From assembly GCF_004519315.1 (NCBI RefSeq), contig NZ_SOZE01000050.1, forward strand, positions 1 to 32,643: DNA of 32,643 nt, written 5' to 3'. The notes under the pieces are model-generated. The model was not told where the DNA came from. It made no database searches and was given only the letters and a program-made list of their open reading frames with translations. Shown one piece after another: positions 1 through 8,262 of this stretch. The first letter of the stretch is position 1, and the number at the start of each line of letters is the position of its first letter. The DNA comes from Mucilaginibacter psychrotolerans (GTDB taxonomy: Bacteria; Bacteroidota; Bacteroidia; Sphingobacteriales; Sphingobacteriaceae). Position numbers and translations under genes: made by a program.

Positions 1-54
1 GCGCCTGCTTCCGCTTCATCCCGCAAGGCAAATGTAAAGCGTATTCAGGATTAA
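1..54 (+). CDS. possible 3' end of a gene cut by the window edge
   Basis: Frame 1 is open from the first base to a TAA at 52-54 and gives 17 residues rich in Ala, Ser and Lys/Arg, like a basic disordered C-terminus. A hairpin at 88-107 could terminate it. Against this, the other strand carries a TAnnTTTG box (29-36) just ahead of an ATG at 19-17, so a minus-strand gene starting here is equally possible. Too short to assign. Confidence 0.25.
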   Translation, partial: APASASSRKANVKRIQD

Positions 55-87
55 TCTATATTTGTAAATAACCGTTAGGACTAAAGT

Positions 88-107
88 AAAAAAGTGTAAA
101 CTTTTTT
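88..107 (+). terminator. terminator-like hairpin
   Basis: A perfect 8-bp stem, AAAAAAGT pairing with ACTTTTTT around a GTAA loop, ends in a T tract. It lies 34 nt after the stop codon at 52-54 and could end a gene entering from the left. The stem is A/T-rich and would be weak. Confidence 0.3.
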
Positions 108-520
108 CAGGACGAGACAGATTGCCATGACAAACTAATCATGTAATCAGGAAAATCATTTGTCGGAACCCTGACAGTATTTAAAGATTGTCATGTTAGA
201 AGAATCAGGTAATCCAATAATCAGGAAAATCAAGGTTCAGACAATCAACGAAATTATTTAATCATTAAAATCAACGGTTCAGAAAAAAGCAATAGCGATA
301 GTAGCGGATACCGGCCATTGTGGCTAAGGCCTGTGCAGTATGAGCGTATAGCGCGGCCCGCAGGGATTGCCATAATTTATCATATCAGGCACAATTACCA
401 ACCCCAAAATCTTCGCGCTTAAGCGCCTTTGCGCCAAATAAATCTCCCAACAAATTCCTTTCAGATAACAATCTCAAAAAAACAGCGTATATTACACGAT
501 TTGCATAAACTGAACACCAC
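108..520. repeat. intergenic region with repeat-like segments
   Basis: No coding frame is convincing here. A 15-nt direct repeat TAATCAGGAAAATCA occurs at 144-158 and 218-232, within AATCAxx-type low-complexity sequence extending to about 285. The part at 300-385 is GC-richer than its surroundings (around GGCCTGTGCAGTATGAGC and GCGCGGCCCGCAGGGAT), and 412-434 holds a short GCGCTTAAGCGC-containing stretch. These look like dispersed intergenic repeats of Sphingobacteriaceae genomes; I infer this from base composition and pattern only. Confidence 0.4.
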
Positions 521-529
521 CATAATACC

Positions 530-537
530 TATTTTTG
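530..537 (+). promoter_or_regulatory. candidate -7 promoter box of the first beta-helix gene
   Basis: TATTTTTG matches the Bacteroidetes -7 consensus TAnnTTTG and lies 44 nt before the ATG at 581. A TTTG at 500-503 is a possible -33 element, but its 26-nt spacing is longer than usual. Confidence 0.4.
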
Positions 538-580
538 TAACTTGGTGGTTCAATTTGCTTGCAGCCCGCTGTAAATATCA

Positions 581-1963
581 ATGAAACTTAAAAAACACCT
601 GATGCGCGCAATAGCGGTTGTGTTAGTACTATCATCATTGATGATGTGTGCGAAAAAGAGTGATAAGAAAGAAACAGGAAGCTCAACGCCCGACACGATT
701 GACCAGATACTGGGTAAGCCCGACGAGACTGGCATCGCCTGTACCTACACTGTTAAGCCTTCGGAATGGTTTGTGGATGGTACCACTATACCCGCAGGTT
801 CTACCATCTGCATACCGGCCGGCACAAGAGGTGCGCTGTTGCTTAAGAATTTTAAAGGCACAGCCGCAAAGCCGATTATAATTATCAACAAGGGCGGCAA
901 AGTTACTTTTACCGAACCAGCCACCGCTTCATACGCCTTTAAAACCCAGAACTGCCAATATTTTAAGATAATGGGCAATGGTGATGCTACTACTGAATAT
1001 GGATTTGTGGTAAACGGTGGCAATATCGGCATGACGATGGACGACCTCAGTTCGGATTTCGAGATTGCCCACGTAGAGGTACGTAACCCTGCCTTCGCCG
1101 GCATCATGGCCAAAACCGACCCAAGTTGTGATGTAGCCACCCAGCGCGGCCATTTTACCATGAGCAATGTTAGCATACACGATAATTACGTACACAAAAC
1201 AGGCGGCGAAGGTTTTTATATAGGTAATTCATTTTATGCCGATGGCGTTTCGGTGGCTTGCGGCACCGTTTTGCCGCACGATGTTACTAACTTAAAAGTG
1301 TACAATAACCGGGCAGACTCTACCGGCTGCGAGGGCATACAGGTAGGAGCGGCCATCTCCGGTGCGGAAATTTATAATAACACCGTTACCAACCCGGGCC
1401 TCACACCCTTTGCCAGCGGCCAAAACAACGGCATACAAATAGGGGAGGGCAGCGGCGGCAAATGTTATAACAACCTTATCAAAAATGCGCCGGGCAATGG
1501 CATCATCGTATTGGGCCTTGGCGATAATTTGGTATACAATAATATTATCCTTAATGCCGGAGGCCACGGCATCTTCGCCGATTCGCGATACACGCCGGGG
1601 CCGCAGTTTCAGTTCATTAACAATACCATCGTGTCGCCGGGGCAAAATGGCATCAGGCTGAATTCGGAGGTCATCCATATGAATATCGTTATCAATAATG
1701 TTATCATCATCCGCAGCGGCGGGGTTGCCATATCGCGCAATAATAGCTCGGTTAAGCTCACTTCGCTCAACAACTATATTAATACAGATGTGACTGCCTG
1801 CAAATTCGTAAACTATGGCACGGGCGATTTCCATTTGCAATCTTCCTCGCCATTAATAAATGCCGGGGCAGATGCGACGGCATATGGAGTAAGCGCAGAT
1901 TATTACGGTACCCTGAGGCCGGCCGGAGGCACCTTTGATATAGGCGCAACCGAGCAACAGTAA
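581..1963 (+). CDS. right-handed parallel beta-helix lipoprotein
   Basis: 460 residues. An N-terminal Lys-rich and hydrophobic stretch (about residues 4-22) ends in a lipobox, L-M-M-C with the lipidated Cys at residue 23, followed by AKK, so the mature protein should be a periplasmic or surface lipoprotein. Residues 55-100 form a YTVKPSEWFVDGTTIPAGSTICIPAG lead-in typical of pectate-lyase-like folds. From about 100 to 400 come many Asn-rich coils (IYNNTV, VYNNIIL, FINNTIV, VINNVII), the asparagine ladder of parallel beta-helix (PbH1) proteins. The C-terminal stretch DFHLQSSSPLINAG, then YG-x4-DYYG and IGATE is the usual closing motif of such proteins. A polysaccharide-binding or -cleaving role fits the fold, but I see no assignable catalytic triad. 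The next gene is a paralogue. Confidence 0.85.
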   Translation: MKLKKHLMRAIAVVLVLSSLMMCAKKSDKKETGSSTPDTIDQILGKPDETGIACTYTVKPSEWFVDGTTIPAGSTICIPAGTRGALLLKNFKGTAAKPIIIINKGGKVTFTEPATASYAFKTQNCQYFKIMGNGDATTEYGFVVNGGNIGMTMDDLSSDFEIAHVEVRNPAFAGIMAKTDPSCDVATQRGHFTMSNVSIHDNYVHKTGGEGFYIGNSFYADGVSVACGTVLPHDVTNLKVYNNRADSTGCEGIQVGAAISGAEIYNNTVTNPGLTPFASGQNNGIQIGEGSGGKCYNNLIKNAPGNGIIVLGLGDNLVYNNIILNAGGHGIFADSRYTPGPQFQFINNTIVSPGQNGIRLNSEVIHMNIVINNVIIIRSGGVAISRNNSSVKLTSLNNYINTDVTACKFVNYGTGDFHLQSSSPLINAGADATAYGVSADYYGTLRPAGGTFDIGATEQQ

Positions 1964-2187
1964 ATTGCACTATACTTATGTTTAAATATTAATTCTGGTA
2001 ATCTTTCTATTAACCTTAGCGATTGGTTTGTTAATTCCGTCATGCTATTTTTTTAATTTGACAACTGTTAGAAGTAACTATTATGGGCACACTTTCGTAC
2101 AAGTGATAGCATTTGCAGATAACCAGTAAAGCAATTTAGCGGCGCGCGGTCATCAGCATTATTTGTAGGTAGCGTGATTAGTTTACG

Positions 2188-3564
2188 ATGGAAATGAAAA
2201 ATTACTTAATGCGCCTTGGGGCGATTGTATTGGTTGCGTCAGCTTTTATGGGGTGCACAAAAAATGCCGATAAGATAAATGGGCTGAAGGGTGCTAATAA
2301 ACTGGCCCTGGCAAATGACGGAGCGGGTGAGATAGCTAATACCAATACCTACACGGTTAAACCTAACGAATGGTTTGTAGACGGTACCAACATTATGCCG
2401 GGCACTATCATCTATATCCCGGCAGGTACAAGAGGAGCCTTGTTACTAAAAAATCTGAAAGGTACGCCCGAAAATCCTATCATTATTACCAACACGGGCG
2501 GCAAAGTAACCTTATCTACATCCACAACTGCATCATACGGGTTTAAAACACAAAATTGCCGGTATTTTAAAGTGCTCGGTACGGGAGACCCTGCGGTTAA
2601 ATACGGCTTTAACGTAAACGGCGGGAATATCGGCATGACGATGGACGACCTGAGCAGCGATTTCGAGATTGCTAATGTGGAAGTACGTAACAGCGGTTTT
2701 GCCGGCATTATGGCCAAAACCGATCCGAGTTGTGATGTAGCTACCCAGCGTGGGTATTTTATTATGGATAATGTGCAAATACATGATAACTACGTACACA
2801 AAACCGGCGGTGAAGGCTTGTATATTGGTAATTCCTTTTATGCCGAAGGCAGGCAGCTTTCTTGCGGAACCGTTTTGCCACACGATGTTACTAATTTAAA
2901 GGTGTACAACAACCTTACCGACTCTACCGGTTGCGAGGGCATACAGGTAGGCAGCGCTACTCTTAATTGTGAAGTGTATAAAAATATTGTGAAAACGCCC
3001 GGGGTATCGCCGTTTGCCAGTGGGCAAAACAACGGTATACAAATAGGAGAGGGTACAGGTGGTAAATGCTACCGCAACCTTGTAAAAAATGCTCCCGGGA
3101 ATGGCATTATCGTTTTAGGGCTTGGTGATAATTTGGTTTATGATAATATCATCATAAACCCTGGTGTGCACGGTATATTTGCAGATTCGCGGTTTACACC
3201 CGGGCCTTATTTTCAGTTTATTAACAATACAATTGTAAATCCTGGTATGTACGGAATCAGAATGAACTCTGAAACCATCGCTATGAATATCGTTATTAAT
3301 AACCTAATTATAGTGCCTTTGGCCGCTAATGCCATCAATCGTATGGATAGCGATGTTAAGCTTACCTCATCAAATAACTACGTCGCCAAAACTATAAGTC
3401 AGGTGAAATTCCTGAATTTCTATGGAGATAATTTTAATTTATCGTCCCGGTCGCCGATACTTGATAAAGGGATAAACGTTTTATCGTATGGTATATCTGT
3501 AGATTATTACGGTCGCATACGCCCTTCCACCGGGCCGATAGATCCTGGTGCTTCAGAGTATTGA
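2188..3564 (+). CDS. right-handed parallel beta-helix lipoprotein, tandem paralogue
   Basis: 458 residues with the same architecture as the gene at 581-1963: a signal peptide ending FMGC (Cys 23), the YTVKPNEWFVDGT lead-in, Asn-rich beta-helix coils and a closing DYYGRIRP motif. Long blocks are almost identical to the upstream copy (for example NVNGGNIGMTMDDLSSDFEI and KTDPSCDVATQRG), while the signal peptide, the linker at about residues 28-50 and the last 80 residues have diverged. Two Cys shared by both copies (in DPSCDVATQ and in the C-G-T-V-L-P-H-D segment) may form a conserved disulfide. The start could also be the ATG two codons downstream (2194). The 224-nt gap between the copies suggests a tandem duplication with separate transcription; no strict promoter box was found in it. 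Confidence 0.85.
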   Translation: MEMKNYLMRLGAIVLVASAFMGCTKNADKINGLKGANKLALANDGAGEIANTNTYTVKPNEWFVDGTNIMPGTIIYIPAGTRGALLLKNLKGTPENPIIITNTGGKVTLSTSTTASYGFKTQNCRYFKVLGTGDPAVKYGFNVNGGNIGMTMDDLSSDFEIANVEVRNSGFAGIMAKTDPSCDVATQRGYFIMDNVQIHDNYVHKTGGEGLYIGNSFYAEGRQLSCGTVLPHDVTNLKVYNNLTDSTGCEGIQVGSATLNCEVYKNIVKTPGVSPFASGQNNGIQIGEGTGGKCYRNLVKNAPGNGIIVLGLGDNLVYDNIIINPGVHGIFADSRFTPGPYFQFINNTIVNPGMYGIRMNSETIAMNIVINNLIIVPLAANAINRMDSDVKLTSSNNYVAKTISQVKFLNFYGDNFNLSSRSPILDKGINVLSYGISVDYYGRIRPSTGPIDPGASEY

Positions 3565-3650
3565 TTTGCGGTAGGAATCAGCTAATCAATACTCTGAATA
3601 CCGTATTGAAAATTTTTTACATCGAGCTTTAGTGTTTTAATAAATATTAC

Positions 3651-3658
3651 TATATTTG
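3651..3658 (+). promoter_or_regulatory. -7 promoter box of rpmE2
   Basis: TATATTTG is an exact TAnnTTTG match 30 nt before the rpmE2 ATG, giving a predicted leader of roughly 24 nt. Confidence 0.6.
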
Positions 3659-3687
3659 CACCTCTTTTATAAGAAGTATTAATAGCA

Positions 3688-3936
3688 ATGAAAAAAGATC
3701 TGCATCCATCAAACTATAGGTTAGTTGTTTTCAAAGACATGTCTAACGACTACTCTTTCATAACCAAATCATGCATCGATAGCCGCGAAACCGTAAAATG
3801 GGAAGATGGCAATGAGTATCCGCTGATTAAATTAGAAATTTCCCACACTTCGCACCCGTTCTATACAGGTAAGATGAAGTTGGTTGACACTGCCGGACGT
3901 ATAGACAAGTTCCGCAGCCGTTACAATAAAAAATAA
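3688..3936 (+). CDS. rpmE2: 50S ribosomal protein L31, type B
   Basis: 82 residues, the normal length for the type B (C-minus) form of L31, a protein of the large ribosomal subunit that helps bridge it to the small subunit. The opening MKKDLHPSNYRLVVFKDMS and the SHPFYTGKMKLVDTAGRIDKF segment are family hallmarks. The zinc-binding CxxC pair of the type A form is absent and only one Cys (in KSCIDSR) remains, which defines the zinc-independent type. The gene has its own promoter box (3651-3658) and is followed 25 nt later by a strong terminator, so it is monocistronic. Confidence 0.97.
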   Translation: MKKDLHPSNYRLVVFKDMSNDYSFITKSCIDSRETVKWEDGNEYPLIKLEISHTSHPFYTGKMKLVDTAGRIDKFRSRYNKK

Positions 3937-3960
3937 GTGTTTTTTAAATAAAATATTTAC

Positions 3961-3992
3961 AAGTTCCCCGCATAGCGGGGGACTTTTTTTAT
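3961..3992 (+). terminator. Rho-independent terminator after rpmE2
   Basis: A GC-rich stem, AAGTTCCCCGC pairing with GCGGGGGACTT (one T-G pair) around an ATA loop, is followed by seven Ts and a T-rich stretch. It ends just before the next ATG at 4002. Confidence 0.8.
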
Positions 3993-4001
3993 TTTTGGCC
4001 C

Positions 4002-5186
4002 ATGGCAATCATTCTTTTCGACGATAAGGCCCGCAATACATTGCTGCCCTTAACATTCACCCGCCCGGTTGCCGATCTGCGCATAGGTATCCTTACCATT
4101 GCCGAAAAATGGGGCAAATACCTTCAGCTGGATTATTCTTTCCATACGGAAAAATACCTGCAAGGGAAGTTCCCGATGGTTGCTGATAGCGATAATTTGT
4201 TCATCAACGGCTCGGTTTGCCCGGATGCTGAATTGGTGGCGATCATAAGCGAATTACAGACGGGGGAGGCCATTGCGCTTGATGATGTCTTGCTTGCCGT
4301 ACGCCTTAAGATGGCCGAAGCCAAAAGCTTTTTGCCGGAGGTTTATTTGCCAGGTGCATTGAAATACGACAGAGAGGTAACCCGGATTGTGTACCCCGAG
4401 CATATATTCAAAAAGAATGATGACGAGCTAAGGAAAGACTTTGCACTGCTTACCGATGGCCGAAGCAGTGCCACCCTCAGCAGTACCAATACGATTATCG
4501 GTGATGCTTTTTTTGCCGAGGAAGGCGCATCTGCTGAATGCTGCACATTTAGCACCCTTAACGGGCCAATTTATTTATCGGCCAATACCGAAATTTGGGA
4601 AGGTACTAACATTCGCGGGCCTTTTGCTATATGCGAACATTCGCAGTTGAAGATGGGCACTAAAATATATGGCGCAACCACAATTGGCCCCTATTGCCGT
4701 ATAGGCGGAGAGGTAAATAACGCCGTGGTATGGGGCTATTCCAACAAGGGTCACGAAGGTTATCTGGGCAACGCCGTAATAGGCGAGTGGTGCAACCTGG
4801 GGGCCGATACCAATAACTCCAATCTCAAGAATAACTATTCCGAAGTAAAGCTTTGGGATTATACCAGCCAAAGTTATCGTGATACCGGCCTGCAGTTTTG
4901 CGGCCTCATTATGGCCGATCACGCCAAAAGCGGTATCAACACCATGTTCAATACAGGTACCATAGTGGGTGTTAACGCCAACGTTTTCGACGCAGGCTAT
5001 CCACCAAAACACATACCCGATTTTAGCTGGGGGGGCGCAAATGGCTTTGAGGAATACGCTTACGATAAAATGATGGAAACCACGGCACGTGTATTTGCCC
5101 GCCGGGAACACCGTAGCTTCGACGAGATTGAGCAAGCTATATTAACCGAGGTTTTTGAGTTGACGAAGCCTTACAGGGAATTTTAA
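4002..5186 (+). CDS. GlmU-like sugar-nucleotide transferase / left-handed beta-helix protein
   Basis: 394 residues, matching the Bacteroidetes GlmU-like family annotated as a UDP-GlcNAc diphosphorylase / glucosamine-1-phosphate N-acetyltransferase-like protein. The N-terminus (ILFDDKARNTLLPLTFTRPV) is the characteristic start of this family and lacks the G-x-G-T-R-M nucleotide loop of classical GlmU. From about residue 165 to 345 hexapeptide-type repeats appear (ISLxANTEI, IRGPFAICEHS, TIGPYCRIGGEV, AVIGEWCNLGADT), forming the left-handed beta-helix. Expected role: peptidoglycan or LPS amino-sugar nucleotide supply in the cytoplasm. The missing classical pyrophosphorylase loop makes the exact reaction uncertain. 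It lies between rpmE2 and tpiA, each separated by non-coding spacers. Confidence 0.85.
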   Translation: MAIILFDDKARNTLLPLTFTRPVADLRIGILTIAEKWGKYLQLDYSFHTEKYLQGKFPMVADSDNLFINGSVCPDAELVAIISELQTGEAIALDDVLLAVRLKMAEAKSFLPEVYLPGALKYDREVTRIVYPEHIFKKNDDELRKDFALLTDGRSSATLSSTNTIIGDAFFAEEGASAECCTFSTLNGPIYLSANTEIWEGTNIRGPFAICEHSQLKMGTKIYGATTIGPYCRIGGEVNNAVVWGYSNKGHEGYLGNAVIGEWCNLGADTNNSNLKNNYSEVKLWDYTSQSYRDTGLQFCGLIMADHAKSGINTMFNTGTIVGVNANVFDAGYPPKHIPDFSWGGANGFEEYAYDKMMETTARVFARREHRSFDEIEQAILTEVFELTKPYREF

Positions 5187-5189
5187 AGA

Positions 5190-5327
5190 GTCCATAGTCG
5201 ATGGACGATAGTCCATGGATTTTGGAAAATAAAATTATAAATAACACTGAATGGACTATGATCCATTGACTATTTAAACTAAACATTAAACAATACTATG
5301 GACAATTGACTATGGTCCATGGACTAA
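5190..5327. repeat. cluster of short GTCCATGG / CCATAGTC repeats upstream of tpiA
   Basis: The spacer carries at least six variants of one short word in both orientations: TCCATAGTCGATGGAC (5191-5206), TAGTCCATGGA (near 5209-5219), GGACTATGATCCATTGACTA (about 5253-5272) and GACTATGGTCCATGGACTA (5308-5326). Several are near-palindromic. This is a slippage-prone or dispersed intergenic repeat with no coding potential. Confidence 0.6.
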
Positions 5328-5337
5328 ACAAACAACA

Positions 5338-6102
5338 ATGAGAAATAAAATCGTAGCCGGAAACTGGAAAATGAACCTTGATTACAGCGAAGGCCTGGCC
5401 TTGTTTTCGGAAGTGGTAAACATGGTTAAGGATGAGGCAACCGGCAACCAGCAAGTGGTGGTATGCAGCCCCTTTATTCATTTACACAGCCTGGCAGCTT
5501 TGGCAAACGGCTATACTAACGTTGCCATTGGCGCGCAGAACGCTCACCAGGCAGATGCTGGCGCTTACACCGGCGAAATATCTGCAAAGCAGGTGAAATC
5601 TACTGGTGCAGAATACGTTATCCTGGGCCACTCAGAGCGTCGTCAGTATTTTGGTGAGAGCAACGAATTGCTTGCTAAAAAAACTGATTCAGCACTGAAG
5701 AACGGTTTAATACCCATCTTCTGCATCGGCGAAACCTTGGCCGAACGCGAAGCAAACACCCATTTCGATATCATCAAAAACCAACTGGCCGAAGGTGTTT
5801 TCCATTTAGATGCGCAAGCATTCGGTACCATTGTTTTAGCTTACGAACCGGTTTGGGCTATAGGCACAGGCGTAACTGCAACTTCTGCCCAGGCACAGGA
5901 GATACATGCATTTATCCGCGCAGAGCTTGCGGCTAAATACAGCCAGGAAGTGGCCGATGTTACGACCATATTATACGGCGGGAGCTGCAACGCAAAAAAC
6001 GCAGCCGAACTGTTTGCCCAGGCAGATATTGACGGCGGCCTTATTGGCGGCGCCTCGCTAAAATCGCGCGACTTTACCGATATCGTAAAAGCGTTTAATT
6101 AA
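5338..6102 (+). CDS. tpiA: triosephosphate isomerase
   Basis: 254 residues, a full-length TIM-barrel enzyme that interconverts dihydroxyacetone phosphate and glyceraldehyde 3-phosphate in glycolysis and gluconeogenesis (cytoplasm). All catalytic residues are visible: Lys11 in AGNWKMN, His98 in ILGHSERR and Glu170 in the YEPVWAIGTG signature, with the phosphate-binding loops YGGSCNAKN and GLIGGASL near the end. It is followed by prmA after a 97-nt spacer that holds a long hairpin. Confidence 0.98.
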   Translation: MRNKIVAGNWKMNLDYSEGLALFSEVVNMVKDEATGNQQVVVCSPFIHLHSLAALANGYTNVAIGAQNAHQADAGAYTGEISAKQVKSTGAEYVILGHSERRQYFGESNELLAKKTDSALKNGLIPIFCIGETLAEREANTHFDIIKNQLAEGVFHLDAQAFGTIVLAYEPVWAIGTGVTATSAQAQEIHAFIRAELAAKYSQEVADVTTILYGGSCNAKNAAELFAQADIDGGLIGGASLKSRDFTDIVKAFN

Positions 6103-6107
6103 TTGTT

Positions 6108-6187
6108 AGAGGCTGGAGGTTAGTTAAAACATGGATTAGCGTTTTCTGCTAATCCATGTTTTAACTAACCTCTAATCTTCAGTCTCT
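6108..6187. repeat. long inverted repeat between tpiA and prmA
   Basis: A perfect 25-bp stem (6116-6140 against 6148-6172) closes a 7-nt loop. The pairing continues outward as AGAGGCTG (6108-6115) against CAGTCTCT (6180-6187), with one G-U pair and a 7-nt bulge. There is no T tract after it, so it is not a classical terminator; a transcript would fold here very stably. Confidence 0.75.
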
Positions 6188-6199
6188 GATCTCTATCCC

Positions 6200-7036
6200 A
6201 TGGACTACTACGAACTCCTTTTTACCACCATTACTACCGAAGATTACCAGCAGGATTTACTGATTGGCGCACTGGGCGAGATAGGTTTCGATACTTTTGA
6301 GGAGGTTGACCTTGGCTTTAAAGCCTTTATCCCGGTTGGTGATTTTAATCAGGAAATGCTTGATAATCAGTTAGCTGATTATCGGGAAATGTTTACTTTC
6401 AGCTATGATATTACCCTCATTCCGCAGAAAAACTGGAACGAGGTTTGGGAAAGCAACTTCGAACCGATAGAAGTTAGCGGGCAGGTGTTCGTGAGGGCAA
6501 CGTTCCATCAGCCAAAGCCCGAGTTTCCCTATGAAATCGTTATCGACCCTAAGATGGCCTTCGGAACCGGCCACCACCAAACCACCGCCATGATGATGCA
6601 GCTGATGCTGGAGAACGATTTCGCAGGAAAAAAGGTGTTGGACATGGGCTGCGGTACCGGTATTTTAGCAATCTTGGCGGCAAAGTTAGGGGTGGCGAAA
6701 ATCGCTGCAATTGACTATGATATAGTATGTTATGAAAGTACTATCGAGAATTCGGCATTGAATAATATCGATAATATCACCGCCTTATGCGGCTCCAAAG
6801 AGGCTATCCCTGATGAGCAATATGATACCATACTGGCCAATATTAACCGCAATATTCTGCTCGATCAGATGGAGACTTACGCCCGTGCATTGAAGCCAGG
6901 TGGCGAGATATACTTCAGCGGTTTTTACGAAACGCCCGATCTGGATATTATCACCGATGAGGCCCGCAAGTACAACCTCAAATACATCACCCATAAAAAA
7001 GACAAAGACTGGGTAGCTGCAAAATTTATTTTATAG
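6200..7036 (+). CDS. prmA: ribosomal protein L11 methyltransferase
   Basis: 278 residues. PrmA methylates ribosomal protein L11 with S-adenosylmethionine. The N-terminal part (about 1-110) is the L11-recognition domain, with KNWNEVWESNFEPIEV and VIDPKMAFGTGHHQTT as family hallmarks. The Rossmann methyltransferase domain follows, with motif I VLDMGCGTGILAILAAKLG, the acidic ribose-binding AIDYD, and the DTILANINRNILLDQM motif that corresponds to the family NIxxN segment. It is slightly shorter than the E. coli protein, as is usual in Bacteroidetes. The start at 6200 directly follows the hairpin spacer after tpiA. Confidence 0.95.
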   Translation: MDYYELLFTTITTEDYQQDLLIGALGEIGFDTFEEVDLGFKAFIPVGDFNQEMLDNQLADYREMFTFSYDITLIPQKNWNEVWESNFEPIEVSGQVFVRATFHQPKPEFPYEIVIDPKMAFGTGHHQTTAMMMQLMLENDFAGKKVLDMGCGTGILAILAAKLGVAKIAAIDYDIVCYESTIENSALNNIDNITALCGSKEAIPDEQYDTILANINRNILLDQMETYARALKPGGEIYFSGFYETPDLDIITDEARKYNLKYITHKKDKDWVAAKFIL

Positions 7037-7149
7037 GATTACACCGATTGTAGGAAAATGATTACACCGATTTTTTGCTCGGTGTAATCATCCTCAAATC
7101 AGTGTAATTACCAAAGAAAATCAGGTAAAAATCGGTGCTTTTCTTTGGT
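7037..7149. repeat. GATTACACCGA repeats and inverted repeats between prmA and a convergent gene
   Basis: GATTACACCGATT at 7037-7049 directly follows the prmA stop and is repeated inside a perfect 13-bp inverted repeat (7058-7070 against 7079-7091, loop ending in GC after a T6). A second inverted repeat, ACCAAAGAAAA (7110-7120) against TTTTCTTTGGT (7139-7149), sits 6 nt past the end of the minus-strand oxidoreductase. The two hairpins probably end the convergent transcripts from both sides. Confidence 0.6.
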
Positions 7150-7154
7150 TATCT

Positions 7155-7793
7155 TTAATAACCTAATGTAAATCTACTTTTTACGAATTGGTTGTTTTCC
7201 AATTCATCAAAAATGGCAACGGCCAGGTCGGCAACCGAAATATCGTTTTTGCCATGCTCGTCAAATACCGGGTTTTCGGTACCTAGGCGGAACTTGCCGG
7301 TACGTTCGCCGGGGTGCAGGTTAATGGCCGGACTCAGGAATGTCCAATCCAGTTCTTCTTCTTTGCGCAGAGCGGAGAGGTAATCGCGGGCTGCAGATGC
7401 GCCGGCATAATACTCTTTCGGAAACTGCGGAGAATCTACCAGTTGATGTTCGCCAATGTACAAGCTGCCTGCACCGCCAACGGTAAGGTAACGTTTTACA
7501 CCTGCTTTTTTAGTAGCGGTTTGTATGCTGTCGCAACCTTTTATAAAATCGTTGTACAGGTTGGGGTTTGTCCACCCGGCGTTGAAGGTGTTTACAACTG
7601 CATCATGGCCGGATAATACCGAGGCTAATGCATCCACATCATAAACATCTGCCGATACTGCCGTTACACCTGCGGCTTTCTCTACTTTAGCACTGTCGCG
7701 CGCTATGGCAGTTACTTCATACCCGCGTGCTATTGCTTCTTTTACTACTGCGCTGCCTACAAAGCCTGTTGCGCCAACTACTGCTACTTTCAT
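7155..7793 (-). CDS. NAD(P)-binding oxidoreductase, YwnB/NmrA-like
   Basis: 212 residues, a single Rossmann-fold atypical short-chain dehydrogenase. The dinucleotide loop GATGFVGSAVV (GxxGxxG) is at residues 8-18, and VSADVYD and VNTFNAG mark the following strands. The catalytic Tyr-Lys pair of classical SDRs is not clear; YxxxK-like KEYYAGASAARDYL is an atypical region. Substrate unknown; such proteins serve as NAD(P)-dependent reductases or redox sensors. It lies 53 nt downstream of an Rrf2 regulator gene on the same strand, the same pairing as ywnA-ywnB in Bacillus. The gap contains a copy of the palindrome also found ahead of the regulator, suggesting direct control by it. Confidence 0.88.
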   Translation of the reverse strand: MKVAVVGATGFVGSAVVKEAIARGYEVTAIARDSAKVEKAAGVTAVSADVYDVDALASVLSGHDAVVNTFNAGWTNPNLYNDFIKGCDSIQTATKKAGVKRYLTVGGAGSLYIGEHQLVDSPQFPKEYYAGASAARDYLSALRKEEELDWTFLSPAINLHPGERTGKFRLGTENPVFDEHGKNDISVADLAVAIFDELENNQFVKSRFTLGY

Positions 7794-7810
7794 TGTTTGG
7801 TTTGTTTAAT

Positions 7811-7829
7811 TGTAATTTAATATGTTACA
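7811..7829. promoter_or_regulatory. putative Rrf2 operator, copy 2 (TGTAA-N9-TTACA)
   Basis: TGTAATTTAATATGTTACA lies 18 nt upstream of the oxidoreductase ATG. Its half-sites and spacing are identical to the palindrome at 8263-8281 ahead of the regulator gene. Two identical 19-bp spacings around one regulator and its neighbour are unlikely by chance in an A/T-rich gap, but binding is inferred. Confidence 0.6.
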
Positions 7830-7846
7830 GTTTCTCTTAAATTTTT

Positions 7847-8254
7847 TTAATCGAATTTGGCCACGAATGCCTTTAAATCGGTGTCGCCAAGCTTTTGCAT
7901 CAGTGCCCTATCTATATCTATATACAAATCGCTGATGTGTTGATTTATTTGCTTGCCGATAGGGCAGGCAGGGTTGGGCTGGTTTTTGGCCTGTCCCAAA
8001 ACGGCCTCGGGCTTTACGGTTTCGTATATCTGTGCAAGGGTTATCTGCGCAGCCGAGCGTGCCAGTGTGTACCCGCCGTTTTTACCGGCCTGGCTGCTTA
8101 CCAGTTTGTGCTTGATCAGGTTGCTGAGTTCCTTACGTACCAATACCGCGTTTACATTGATGCTGCCCGCCATGTATTCAGACGATAGCACGCCACCTTC
8201 CGCGCTGCAAAGCAAGGTCATGATGTGTAGTGCTATAGGGAAACGTCCGTTCAT
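7847..8254 (-). CDS. Rrf2-family transcriptional regulator
   Basis: 135 residues, the normal Rrf2 length. The N-terminal winged helix (about 1-75) contains the family signatures FPIALHIMTLL, SSEYMAGSINVNAVLVRKEL and the wing SSQAGKNGGYTLAR. Of the three Cys that bind an Fe-S cluster in IscR/NsrR only one equivalent remains (in NPACPIG), with a second Cys near residue 16, so a cluster is unlikely and a thiol or ligand switch of the YwnA/CymR type is more probable. The promoter box (8285-8292) overlaps a near-perfect palindrome (8263-8281), pointing to autorepression. The downstream oxidoreductase is the likely target. Confidence 0.92.
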   Translation of the reverse strand: MNGRFPIALHIMTLLCSAEGGVLSSEYMAGSINVNAVLVRKELSNLIKHKLVSSQAGKNGGYTLARSAAQITLAQIYETVKPEAVLGQAKNQPNPACPIGKQINQHISDLYIDIDRALMQKLGDTDLKAFVAKFD

Positions 8255-8262
8255 TCTTTATT

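Noticed and set aside
1292..1840. 182-residue minus-strand frame opposite the first beta-helix gene
   Set aside because: It is fully antisense to a clear lipoprotein gene, with an atypical composition and no signals of its own.
4575..5135. 186-residue minus-strand frame opposite the GlmU-like gene
   Set aside because: Antisense shadow; the hexapeptide repeats on the plus strand explain its openness.
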